The position numbers and the translations under genes were made by a program. Positions 10,527 through 21,024 of a DNA stretch of 23,661 nt are shown one piece after another; within the stretch, counting starts at the first letter, position 1; every line of letters starts with the position of its first letter. This DNA is from Mucidula mucida (taxonomy: Eukaryota > Basidiomycota > Agaricomycetes > Agaricales > Physalacriaceae). The notes below the pieces were generated by a model that was not told the origin of the DNA, did not search any database, and saw only the letters and a program-made list of their open reading frames with translations. Location: the NCBI GenBank assembly GCA_015501055.1, contig JADNYV010000527.1:1-23661 (forward strand), read 5' to 3'.

Positions 10527-10989
10527 TGTCCGGTATTAGTCCGGCTTAAAGCCGTATTTCCACCACTTCCCCGGACTGCGCTTTGCGTATCCATGCCAAG
10601 GATCAACGAGAGCGAGCGCGCCGTCAGGAGGAGAATGAGCGACATCGGGCGCTGAATGGGCGTGGACGAAGGCCGTTGAACTTGCGGTTTGAGTGATGAA
10701 GCGGCCTGGAACGCTGACGTAACCTGTCCGTTCCTTCAAGTTCCTTCAACTGGTACGGTGAGCCCACATAGTCTTCTTCCTAAGCTAGAATATGTACAGT
10801 CAATGTACAGTAAGGCTAAAGAAAGCATAGTGCCGTGCGCGACGTGGTCAACTCAAAGACGTCAAATTCAGGTCAAGGACCCGGATTCTTGGAAAACCAG
10901 AACAGATAGGCTACCAGAACTCCTGTGGCAATGAACTTGCTCTGATCATTTCTGCCTCAAGCCTTGATCCAATTGGTTTGGATGGTCAG

Positions 10990-11318
10990 CAATAGGCTGC
11001 ACGAATCGCGTCGCTTTCGTGACGACCATTAACTTTGGTGAAAGATTGCACAGGAGCGAAGTCGTGTTGAGGTAAGTGGGACTGTCTTTATGGTTCTTGG
11101 ACGTATTCCTGACGAGGTTTAGCTTCACTTTTATTGTTAAGCGTGAAGCATTCGTTCAGGTCTCGATATCGTTCTTGTCTCCGGAGTCCGAATCCTTCTC
11201 AACTGCTAACGGCGCCACGGAATCGGCACGTGTGAGTGTGGACGCTGCCATAAATGAATGGTCCACAACACTGTTACGCGACTCAAACTACTTGCTCGCG
11301 GCCCAACTCTGCAAGTAA
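10990..11318 (+). CDS. 3' end of an unidentified spliced gene
   Basis: One frame reads through NRVAFVTTINFGERLHR up to 11071. It then crosses a very typical 51-base intron (11072-11122: GTAAGT donor, CTGAC branch point, TTTAG acceptor) and continues in phase with FTFIVKREAFVQVSISFLS and ARVSVDAAINEWSTTLLRD to a TAA at 11316-11318. The quality of the intron and the phase match support real coding sequence. The upstream exon or exons and start are not clear; an acceptor near 10993 (TCAG) is possible. I do not recognise the family. It may be the surviving end of a decayed gene. Confidence 0.4.
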
Positions 11319-11409
11319 ACTCTCGAACACCTTCAACGGGATTCAGTGTTTCACCGTTCAACGTCCTCTTTCCATCTAAATATTTATTGCACTCTCAAGT
11401 TTCCTTTCC

Positions 11410-11999
11410 ATGATGGCCAGAGATATCAACAGCACAAATAAAGTCGCCCACGCGGTCAACGGGAACCCATCAGTGCCCGTTCCCCGCCCTCAGTCTGACA
11501 CAGGCACTTCCACGTTATTCAGCCGGACGGGACAATCAACATCGCTGCGCTCACATCCAGCGATAATTATGTTCGCGTGCTTAGCTGACTGGGTCCCAAC
11601 ACCTCGTTGTACTATCAACAACAAATGGTTTTGCGTGCTCGTCAGGTTCCCCAGAGATACACACCGTACCCTATGCAAGGATCTCGGTAAGATTTTCTCA
11701 TCCTATCGATTACCCGCTGCTAACCATGGTACAGACCTCCTCCAGGCCAAGCGCCGTCGTCCTCTTCCTTCAATTCCTGTCCTTTTTCGATTTCCACCGC
11801 GAAACCTGCCGATCCCCTACACCCGCATCCATCACATTTACTAATCGTGAATACATACCCATACTCTACGGCAACAACCCCAGAGTCCATTACTGACAAG
11901 GAAGACGACGCGCATTCGTCTTCTGCTCTCGTCCAGAACTGCCCTGCGACGACACCTACAATCAGAAGAAGTTCCCGACGCCTCAAATGTGAGGATTGA
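11410..11999 (+). CDS. Uncertain Ser/Thr/Pro-rich ORF with one likely intron
   Basis: ATG codons at 11410 and 11413 follow an AT-rich taaatattta at 11377-11386. A typical intron (11687-11734, 48 bases, GTAAGA donor, CTAAC branch point, TACAG acceptor) interrupts the region. After it, one frame runs to a TGA at 11997-11999, giving a Ser/Thr/Pro-rich tail that ends in RRSSRRLKCED. The frame entered from the ATG instead ends at 11844. To join the ATG to the long tail a further intron before the one described would be needed, and I could not place it convincingly. Composition resembles the disordered part of a regulator, but no DNA-binding domain is seen. Confidence 0.3.
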
Positions 12000-13017
12000 T
12001 TTTCTCTGACCTGTTTGTTCCTGCATTTTGGACGAGGCCTCCGACGATTTTCTTAATCGATACGGTTAAGAATCAGGGGGCGTTCTCATTCTTTTTGTAT
12101 GACATATAGATGCACAGATCGATACTCTCTGGTATTGACTAACCTACCTCATGTAGAAACGACGCTATGTCCCTTGTACCCCCAACGTCTACTTGAAATA
12201 TAAACCATACCCGGACTAAGTACCAGTTTGGTGACCAACTCATGCCTTTCCCACCATGACCTAGATCCCATTTGCTGCTTTGTGTATATGTACCCTTCAT
12301 GGCTGAAAAGCAAACGTGCCGGGAAATCCACATCGTCCGCTGTGTGGCGCAGAACTTGATTATGTAATACAATGGCTCGTTCTGATACGGCAAACACCGG
12401 CACGTCTTCTGGCTTTCACGATCATCACCATACTGCCGCTCGTCTAACATTCAGGCTGCGCAACATCGCGATAGCTCAGCGCACATAGGAAACAACACGT
12501 CTTCTACGTTTTAGCTGCCCTAAACTTGACTCGACGGCCGCGGAGCGGGCATGGTATTAGTGCGAAGTCACCGATTTCAATAGTGCATATCAACACCCAA
12601 CACGTTTCAGATGTTTCAATTCAAGCTGGAGGATTTATATGGAAGACTCATTAATGTGGGACGACGGTGGCGATTGTGGGACTCAAATGTTTCATCTCTA
12701 TCATCTCGTGAGCCAAGTGTGTATTGTCTACCTACGGAGATGGACTCCATATCATTCTTCTCCAGGAACAGACTTGGATCATCTCGCGTGTCAACGGTGA
12801 AAGTGCGTATCTATCCTTATGTTCGCCTAGCGTGTTGATGATGGTGTCACTCGCTAGTTCAAAAAACCCCGTTGTGCCTTGCTGTCTATACCTCAGTCGC
12901 GAAAAAGTTGATAGAGAGCACCTCGCAAGTCCTAGGACTGGGAATCAACAGGCCCTTATCTTTTGAGGAGCTTCGATGATGTCGCGCTATACGTATTAAT
13001 CCTTTTGGTGGGCGAAT

Positions 13018-13047
13018 CCCCCGGGGGCTAAAGTCCATGCTATAAAG
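13018..13047 (+). promoter_or_regulatory. Core promoter of the plus-strand GMC gene: GC palindrome and TATA box
   Basis: A perfect 10-base palindrome, CCCCCGGGGG (13018-13027), lies 14 bases upstream of TATAAAG (13041-13047). A likely untranslated leader follows, with an intron at 13273-13317 before the ATG at 13328. The TATA box is a good match to consensus. The palindrome may be a regulator site, but that is inference. Confidence 0.45.
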
Positions 13048-13272
13048 ACCATACGGCTGTGCGCAACCGATACTCAACCATGGACTCTATCATGACACGA
13101 AGTTGTGATTGGTCGGAGTACACTGTCAGAAGTCATATCCACGTCTGGATTTGGCGTGTTCTCTCGACGTCCTCAGTTTCATACGGCAATCAACGGCGTA
13201 ATTAAGTGTACCACTGGTCCACGAAGTATTCTAGATGGCCCTTCCTCTCCACCTCCCAATAAATAGCCGCTA

Positions 13273-13317
13273 GTAAGTGTTTGGCATCACGCGCGCTTTC
13301 CTCCCTCAACCTCTCAG
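13273..13317 (+). other. Probable 5' UTR intron of the plus-strand GMC gene
   Basis: The 45-base segment starts GTAAGT, has CTCAAC as a possible branch point and ends CTCAG, 10 bases before the chosen ATG. If the upstream exon were translated from the ATG at 13232, the joined frame would hit a stop at the junction. The intron is therefore better placed in the leader, which also supports 13328 as the true start. Confidence 0.5.
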
Positions 13318-13327
13318 ACATCCTGAC

Positions 13328-15636
13328 ATGCTTATCAGCTTGGGACTTTTTTTCTCGTTCTTCCTTCCCATTCTGCCTGAACAGTCCCACGCCAAATTGG
13401 TGGAAGCGCCTTCCCGTGCCGAGTACGACATCATTATCGTTGGAGGTGATTGCGATTCTTGTCATGCTCTGCTCTACATTCAACGGTTCGGCGTTTAGGC
13501 GGAACGGCAGGCAGTGTGCTTGCCAGTCGTCTCTCTGAGGACGAATGTGTCTCTATATTGGTAGTCGAGGCTGGGCTCAAGTCAGTAGCCTTTGCTTCTC
13601 AAGGAGTCTTGCTCATCAAGCTTGCAGTAATGTGGGTATCTTAGATGCCGAGGTTCCTTTCCTGGGAACGGGGCTTGCTGGCTCCAGTGTGGACTGGAAT
13701 TTCACCACCATACCTCAAGGTGCCTTCTCCTCCTTCATTCTGCGAACGTGCGTTAAACGCGCGTAGCCGGCTTGAACGGTCGTACTGTGCCAATCGAGCG
13801 TGGCTTCGTTTTGGGCGGCAGTAGCACCGTTAGTAAGTCCCGCACTGTTAATATGTGGGGCGCCTGTTGAACGTGATCTAGACCTAATGACATGGAATCG
13901 GTGCTCCAACGATTTCTGGGATTCCATGGCTGCAGCGTCCTCCAATCCGATCTGGAGTTGGGCGGAGATCGAAAAATATTATTTGCAGGTGCATAACTTG
14001 GTGCTTCGACTATCACGCTGGTAGCTTATTATGCTTGATTTAGACGTCAAGTCTTGTGCCACCTGCAGACGGACATGATACCACAGGCCAGGTTGAGCCT
14101 GACGCGCACGGTCACGGGCCTGTACAAGTCAGTCTACCGGGTTTCAAGACTGAGCTCGACGACCGCGTGATTGCCTCTGCCAATTTGCTTGGTGGCCGCT
14201 TCGCGTATAACGAGGATATCAATGCTGGAAACACACTGGGAATTGGTACGCGATCCACCTGCAAAATCGGACCGTTGATGTTCATTCACAATGTAGGCTA
14301 CATCCAAAACTCGGTCGGTGACGGGACGCGCAGTTCTGCGGCTACATCATATCTTCAGCCTGTTATTGACAGACCGAATTTGGACGTCGTGATTTCCACT
14401 CGAGTAACAAGAGTGTTTGGAAGCAAGGATCCGTTAGCAATCGATTCCATCGAAATAGCAACTGCCGAAGATGGTGGGTTACAGATTTTATTAGAAGGCA
14501 TCTGTTCCTCAAGACTGCTTAGGACCCCGAACGATCGTTTCAGCCAGAAAAGAGATTGTGCTAAGTGGCGGCGTATATGGTATGTATGGATACGTTGAAG
14601 AAGGCTGATAGTTGACTCGGACCTTCGTAGGAACTATCCAAGTTCTATCCCTATCAGGCATCGGACCCTTTGAAGTTCTTGAACCTCTTGGAATTGATGT
14701 TCTCGTGGATGCGCCTGCTGTCGGCGCAAACTTGGTTGATCATCCGTTGGTCGGCAGCTACTTCTTAGTCAACTCCAACGACACCTGGGATACGGTGCTT
14801 CGTAACCAGACTCTCTTCAACGAAACGCTGGCGGAGTGGTTAGAGGAGAGGCAGGGACTGTTTGTGGATACTCCAGCGAATACGATAGGATACTTCAAGC
14901 TCCCGGATTTCGAGACGTTCGATCCTTCAACTGGACCTAGATCGGGCAACACCGAGCTTCTATTCTCTGTACGCTGTGTTCAGCTTGTTGACGCGCACGC
15001 TCATTGATTTCAACGTCAGAATGGATTTGCGCCGTTCGGGCCTACCAGCACCCCATCCACAGGTTCATACCTGACAGTGATATCCGCTGTCGTTTCGCCA
15101 ACCTCGCGTAAGTACCGACATAGCGTGCAATATGGAAGCATATCTGAAATTCTATCTAGGTGGAAACACCACCATTCCCTCAACAAATCCATGGGATGCG
15201 CCCATCATTGATCTTCAACTGTTCAGCACTCAATACGACATTGACGCGATGGTGCAATCCCTGAAAGACGCCCAGACAATTGTAGCTTCGGAGCCTTGGG
15301 CAGATTATGTTCTAGGTCCATTTGGCGATTTGGCAAACGCAACGACGGATGAAGATCTGGCTGAGTATGCACGTAGAACCGCTGTCACTGTCAATCACTC
15401 TCTGGGGACGGCGAGGATCGGAGAGGTCGTCGATTCTGAGTTGAAGGTGGTCGGGGTGTCTGGATTGCGTGTTGTTGATGCGTCGGTTCTAGTGAGTGTC
15501 TTGTCTTGGACAAACTCAAATCAGATTTGCTAAGACTTTTCCTTAGCATACGGCTCCGGAATGCCACCCTCAGGGAATCGTGTACACGATTGCGGAACGA
15601 GCGGTCGAACTTATCAAGGATGAGCATTTTTGTTGA
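13328..15636 (+). CDS. Secreted GMC (FAD) oxidoreductase, 12 exons, 582 aa
   Basis: This flavoenzyme of the glucose-methanol-choline family oxidises alcohols, and probably acts outside the cell. Exons are 13328-13445, 13499-13580, 13628-13719, 13767-13832, 13882-13988, 14044-14245, 14297-14473, 14523-14579, 14631-14968, 15020-15107, 15160-15491 and 15547-15636; introns are 47-55 bases and all phases fit. Residues 1-22 form a signal peptide (MLISLGLFFSFFLPILPEQ, cut near SHA). The FAD loop is IIVGGGTAGSVLASRLSE (36-53), followed by a second GMC signature LGGSSTVN. The active-site pair is His522 (VNHSLGT) and His560 (ECHPQGIVY), the His-His pair of aryl-alcohol and glucose oxidase types. VAAH-type context is replaced by APECH. 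It ends tail to tail with the next gene, 48 bases away. The substrate is not known. Confidence 0.95.
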
Positions 15637-15684
15637 GTAATTGTACATTGTGATTTTAAGAACCAGACATCAGCGTAGTTCGTT

Positions 15685-18183
15685 CTACAGGTCGGCCAGA
15701 ATGAGATCTGCAGCCTTTTGACATGATTCAGCTTCACGCCAGCATGAGAGTCAACAAAAACGGCATACCTTCTCGCCAATCGCATACGCGTAGGACTGAG
15801 TGTTCGAGCATATTTCCTGGAGAGGACGAGTCAACACAGGTTTGACTGAGTGTCAATTCGACAAACTCACCAACGGGACAATTGAGTTATCAGCAATTCG
15901 AAGATTCTCGAGACCATACACTCTCAGGTTCTGGTCCACTACACCGCCGAGTTCCCTTGGAAGCATGGCCGATGTTCCCACTGGATGATGGACGGTCGCC
16001 AAAACATCACCCACAAACTTTCCGAGGTCTTCTTTGTCTTTCTCACTTGGCACTGTGATCTGCTTGACAATGTCTTTGACAGGCGACACCTGGCAAAGCC
16101 TCTCTGCGAACTCAAGTAATCGAACAATGACCTCCCGGTCGGTGGAATTGGAGAGATATCTCGGGTTGAGGTCGGGAGGAACGGCCGGTGAAGCCGACGT
16201 GATGTGGATGCGGCCACGACTGAACGGATGAGAGTATGCGCATAAGATGGTCGTGTATCGTTTGGCTGGGTCAGGGGTCACACCGGGAACTGTGTAATGC
16301 CCGTTGATTGTCATAAGCCTATCTGACGTTTAGCACATCATCGCAGGTGGTTAAAAGGGAAGGGCGTACTGGCCAAAAGGCTGCTTGTCGTCCTTGGCCC
16401 AGCGCCGCAAGAGCTCGTATTGTTTCTCTATGCCCTTGCGCACCGTGGGATCCAACTCGGGGAAGAGATCCGGTTCAGAGTCGGGCTTCGTTTGAGACCA
16501 TGTTGAGACGTCGGCTGGGCTGGCGAAGGTGGAGGCGGGAAGGAAGGCAAAGCATGACGCTGACCCAGCGAGTAGTCCGTCGCCCTTTTTGCTTGAGGAC
16601 TGGTCAGTTGTTGTAACAGCTTGCGGGACGACGATACATACTAAAGCTCTTGTTGCTCGGCAGCTAGCACCGGATCTTTGAAAATCTCGAAGGACTTGAA
16701 TGTTTCTGGGACTTCGACAACCGTTGAAGCAAAGGCGTGGTCCTCTACAATGGAACGGAATCATGGTGCATATTATTTGTGAGTACTAGGAAGAAACGTA
16801 CGAAGGTTTTCACCGACTCCTGGAAGGTTGACGATGGACTTTATGCCGAGGGGCTCGATTATAGATGCGTTTCCGACTCCTGAAAGTTCCAATATCTGCG
16901 GAGTGTGCAAAGAGCCTGCGGCTTGGTATCAGCTCGGGTCATGTAATAATGACGGTTGATACGTACCAGCAGAAACAACCACCTCCTTGTTTGCATTGAC
17001 CGTAAACGTTCTATCGTTCTGTTGTACTGTGACACCAGTAGCTCGTGTACCGTCAAAATTGATCTGGACAGCCCGTGTTGAATGAGATGTAGACGGAACA
17101 CAAAACAGATACCTACCTTCAGCACCGAAATTTCCGTTACAACAAGCAGGTTAGGCAGATCTTTGTTCGGGGCAAAATATCCAGATGCGGCATATGAGCG
17201 CTTAGAGGTTGATATGTCGACAGAGGTCGGCGAAAGGAAACCGCCTGTAGGGCGACCGTCGCTCTAATGATTGTGTCAGGATACTGTGAAGAAAAATTGA
17301 TAGGGTATGAAACTCACAGCATCGAGCTTCCTGGGTATGCCTATGGCCTCAAGACTATCGAGCATAGGCGTTACAATCTCAGTGATGTGACTCGGGAATG
17401 ACTTCGCGATAGCGCCCTCGGTGCCATGACTCTTTGCGTTCGGTATTGCCGCAACACGTTGTCCGTCAAGTGACGGTGACAAGGCTTGAATATGTTCGCT
17501 CTGACATTGAAAGCATGATCAGTGTGGGCTGGAATGCGAATGAAACTGAATAGCACCTTCTTCATGTACGACAGTAAATCATCCCAATTCCATCCGGGAT
17601 TGCCGAGCTCTTCCAATGCGTCAAATTCTTCTTTAGAAGGGCGTACGAAACACAGGAAGTTCAACTGTAGGACGATCAGTCAATTCATCTCCCTTCACTG
17701 CATCACGCCAGGTCAGCTTACTAGCGATGAACCCCCTAAGCCTTTGCCGTGAGACTGCAGGAGACGTCGGTTTCCGGCGTGGGCTTGTGGAACCTGTTAA
17801 GAAACACTTTATGTACATCCGCCGTTGCTGGGGATTTCCAGACGTACAGTGTGATACGCCCAATCGTACTTGGGATTTCCCAAGGCAAGCGCCATCATGC
17901 CCATATAGAGATTCAGGATACGCAGAAGACTTGAGCACGCTCATTACCTGGTATATCGACCAAGGGATCATTTTCATGGTAAGCCCCAGCTTCAAGCACC
18001 GCGACTGTCGTTTGAGGGCTCCCTTTGGCTAATCTAGTCGAGGTGTAAGCATTATGAAAGAACTTTCGCTGAGCGAAGACAGTACCGTGTGGCAAGCGTC
18101 AACCCGCTCGTCCCTCCACCGATAACGACTACATCAGCCGAGCGCTCGTTCTGAAGGAGAGATTCGAGAGTAATGATGGGCAT
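15685..18183 (-). CDS. GMC (FAD) oxidoreductase, 14 exons, 602 aa if spliced; one defective-looking splice acceptor
   Basis: Exons are 18183-18086, 18033-17948, 17900-17848, 17793-17722, 17664-17557, 17500-17318, 17263-17117, 17063-16967, 16915-16802, 16744-16642, 16591-16370, 16318-15871, 15816-15769 and 15714-15685. The FAD loop is VVVIGGGTSGLTLATRLA (18-35), then GKGLGGSSL, GVGENLQDH and the C-terminal HPVGTSAM. The catalytic pair is His539 and Asn582 (CSNTQSYAYAIGEKAADLI), the His-Asn arrangement of choline-oxidase-like enzymes. No signal peptide is visible, so it may be intracellular. Intron 2 (17947-17901) keeps phase and a CTGAAT branch point but ends in GG, where AG is expected. All other exons are intact and free of stops. 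It is either a very young pseudogene, a gene with unusual splicing, or a sequencing error. Confidence 0.85.
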
Positions 18184-18869
18184 GGTGCCGTTTGTGGATA
18201 CCGGCGCTTGGAATTGTTGTTTAAAAGATGACTTTGCCGACTTTGCCGGGCAGGCCGGAGAACCAAGTGGTGAAGCATAGGACTTTGATGCCTGGCCCCG
18301 CTGGGAATGCCAGAGTCGTCACGGACCTGTTCGATATGAATAGTATCCCCGTGAAGCGCGCTCTAAAAGTTGGTCTTGATGAGAATGCTGGAGTTAATAC
18401 AGTGAATGATTACAGTGAGATTTAGACGTATGTCAAGAAGAACTTCGTCAGATGGTGATGGCGATATCATCCTCCATTATCGGCAGTTGAGGGCGAGTTT
18501 TGAGCTGACCAGAAATGAGCGATTGTAAATCCAGAGGATTTTCAAACAATGCAGAGCTTCACTCAGGAGAGTAAGTTCGTTAAAGTGTATATGACTATAT
18601 CAACAAGTTGAGATCTCAAGCGACGACACCGTGGGAACTTTCGGATCGTGCCGTTTTCTTCCGGACAAACTCCACCACCGACCGCCCCATCGCTGTACTG
18701 ATCTTATTCTATTGTGGCGAATCTTACGAGAGTTCCTTTTGGTCGCCACCGAGTTACCTCTTTCTCCAAAAACATGCTGTCCCATCATTCTATTTAGTTG
18801 GGCATATATAGCAAAAGGATGTAACGAACAAGCCCCACGCACTACTTTCTCTCATTCAGGCGTGCATTC
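18184..18869. other. Divergent promoter region between the GMC and DUF6534 genes
   Basis: The minus-strand GMC gene starts at 18183 and the DUF6534 gene at 18870, so this 686-base interval serves both starts. The right side holds a TATA box at 18805-18810. Small open frames on both strands are not supported by motifs or splicing. A CGG-N6-CCG half-site pair occurs at 18642-18653, but such pairs are frequent by chance. Confidence 0.45.
18805..18810 (+). promoter_or_regulatory. TATA box of the DUF6534 gene
   Basis: TATATA lies 60 bases upstream of the start codon, in ggcatatatagcaaaagg, a normal distance for a fungal core promoter with a short leader. Confidence 0.45.
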
Positions 18870-20378
18870 ATGTCTTCCAATATTCCTATTCCTGACGACA
18901 TCGCAGACCTGTAAGTCTTCACCGCACTCGAAGATAACTTGATTGACTCACGGTCTCGATCAGTACCGGACCATTGGTGGGTCCTTCTACCGGCATCGTT
19001 ATTGATTCTCGACGTTTACGAACTGATAACTAGCTTCTAGGCCACCTCTTCAACTGGGGTCTCTTCGGGGCTCTGACTGTCCAGGCTTGTAAGCGACCTT
19101 CAATGCAAGCTCTTCGACTAGCCGTTCAACATCATCTTAGATATTTATTATCTTGCTTTCCCGCATGATCGATTTTGGCCGACAAAAGGCCTGAGTATCT
19201 TCATTTACATCTTCGAGGTGGCGCAGACTTGCGTTAATACTCGAGATGCATTCAGAAATTTTGGACCTGGGTCAGCGGTATCCTTGCTTCTTCTTCGACA
19301 CTGGCCTGACAGATATACAGCTGGGGTGACATGCGTGATCTCGACTTTCTGGGTACATATTGGCTGGGAGCGCCTGTCATGACCGCCGTCAGTAAGCCTA
19401 ATATGTACTTGCGTACTCTTCCTTGTTACTGACATGGACATAGTCAGCTGTATCGTCCAATTCTTTTACGCGTGGAGAATATGGATTCTCACAAAGCAAT
19501 ATTGGATCCCTGGTATTATCATGCTTGTAAGTACCTGTACTATCTGATTTATTATCCACGCGAACTAAATGGACGACGTGCAGCTATCTCTTGTTCAGTC
19601 AGTTGCCGGGGTGTATGCTGGCGATTGGGCTAAGCGCATCAATCATTTCTCCGAAATACAATCTGAAACCTATGTGGTGACTTCGGTGCGACCATCCCTT
19701 GTCCTGCCTTCGAAGCCGAGTTGAGCGAATACTATAGATATGGCTGGCGGGTACCGCGTTATGCGACACTCTGATTGCGGTGTCGATGTCCTGGACGCTG
19801 TTACGCGCTCGCACAGGTGTACGCTCGACTGACGCTCTCGTGGTCAGAATTGTACGACTTAGTGTTGAAACGGGCACCCTCTGTGCCGCATTTGCGTTGC
19901 TGGATCTCATTTTCTATCTGACATTCAAGCACAACAACTTCCATATGATACCCAGTATCGCTCTCACGAAGATGTATTCGAATAGTTACTTTGCGGTATG
20001 CATTTACTGGGTTTTCAGTCTGTCAACGTGGTCAATTGATTTGAATTGTAGGTCTTGAATTCGAGGGTGCGAATAACGGGCGGACGGATGAGCGAAGTGG
20101 TATCCACAGACTCAACGCTCTCAGTCTGTATCGCGGCGCCTGGACAACCCAACACGCTTGTCCGATTCAGAGGAGCGGCCAGTACCTATGCTACGACTAC
20201 AGACGTCGAGCTTTCGCATACCTCTACGGATGCGCATACGGAATCCGGGATAAAAAGGGGCTCTGCAGATGATCTAAGTATGTGTATTGCCTTTGAAAGA
20301 CCGGTCTTAGTCTGACAAGACCCTCCAGAGCCGGAAAGCATAGTACACATTGACTCGAACCGTTCCTCCCCCGTATGA
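18870..20378 (+). CDS. DUF6534-type multi-pass membrane protein, 10 exons, 341 aa
   Basis: This belongs to a family of seven-helix-like membrane proteins abundant in Agaricomycetes and of unknown role. Exons are 18870-18910, 18964-18980, 19041-19088, 19141-19270, 19321-19391, 19444-19526, 19584-19685, 19738-19995, 20052-20277 and 20329-20378. The family pattern is clear: TGPLVGHLFNWGLFGALTVQ near the start, then YIYYLAFPHDRFW and GTYWLGAPVMTAVISCIVQFFYAWRIW in the first half. STDALVVRIVRLSVETG and NNFHMIPSIALTKMYSNSYF precede the last helices, and VLNSR the cytosolic tail. The last intron (20278-20328, with CTGAC branch point) is chosen over read-through to a stop at 20315. Exon 2 is only 17 bases, and two donors are weak (gtcctt, gtcagc). 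A sensor or transport role is inference. Confidence 0.93.
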
Positions 20379-21024
20379 TGTACCAGTACCATGCCCATGT
20401 CCGCCTAAGACCGTCGTATTGAATAAAATAATGCTCCTTCAATCAATTGCATCGCAAAACTCAAGCACAACTACTCGCAATGATCGAGTGGTTGGTAACT
20501 TCCGCTGTGACATGTTTATCACAGTCACTTGTATCCCAACCACCAGCATCCCACTCCCATTGGCTCACTCGCTGCTGTAATTCATCCCCCGGAGCCCCAT
20601 GAAGATGGTAGTACACGTGTGCATAGCTTCTCCCGCAAGCGTGTTCGATTCGAACTCGGGGAACAGTTCTATCTGTAGCAAAACCACGCTATTCTACTCT
20701 TAGGCGCCGAATGACCTATGTATCCTCAATCAGGATATCCATTCACCAGACCCGGTCTCTTCTCAATGTTGCGCTATTTTCCTTGCCCCTAGGGTCCGAT
20801 GTCAGTGCATCCAAGGTATGAGTGCAGATGGTGCTCGGGCGGGCCGGGTAGACTGTCTAAATTGGTCGGACTTTGCGCTGACGCCGAACACTGAGCGCTG
20901 AGCGCCATGCCACAAAAACCTTCTATCATTACTAAGATTCTCTATTTCTCTAAAGAAGAGCGGCTGAGAGAGCGACTCGGTTGCTATTCTCAACTTTCCT
21001 TGAACATACCAAGAGATATCATAT
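20379..21024. other. Promoter region of the NRPS-like gene
   Basis: This 646-base gap follows the DUF6534 stop and precedes the NRPS-like start. It contains a CCAAT-type element in reverse (cccattggctc, near 20556). No clear TATA box was seen close to 21025. Short open frames are not supported by motifs. I see no RNA gene or repeat here. Confidence 0.4.

Larger units (their letters stand above)
10479..13327. other. Long region between dehydrogenase and GMC gene; only weak spliced ORFs
   Basis: This 2.85-kb interval contains the promoter of the minus-strand dehydrogenase and, at the far end, the promoter and leader of the plus-strand GMC gene. Between them I found two plus-strand coding-like segments (10990-11318 and 11410-11999, separate entries). 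At 12139-12450 and 12601-12970 there are open frames with no recognised family and no convincing splicing. Two short direct repeats occur: gttccttcaa twice near 10730-10751 and atgtacagt at 10792 and 10803. No tRNA or transposase motif was seen. Confidence 0.4.

Noticed and set aside
10531..10543. CGG-N7-CCG site upstream of the zinc dehydrogenase, and a CGG-N6-CCG site at 18642-18653, as binding sites of a shared Zn2Cys6 regulator
   Set aside because: With spacing left free, such half-site pairs are expected many times in 23 kb by chance, and the two spacings differ.
10730..10811. Short direct repeats (gttccttcaa twice, atgtacagt twice)
   Set aside because: Only two copies each of 9-10 bases, with no regular array and no CRISPR-like structure.
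17633..17995. Long minus-strand frame of 120 codons inside the second GMC gene
   Set aside because: It crosses GMC introns and is out of phase with the conserved GMC residues, so it is a shadow of the real exons.
13328..18183. The two GMC genes as a recent inverted duplication
   Set aside because: Intron numbers, catalytic pairs, signal peptide and most of the sequence differ.
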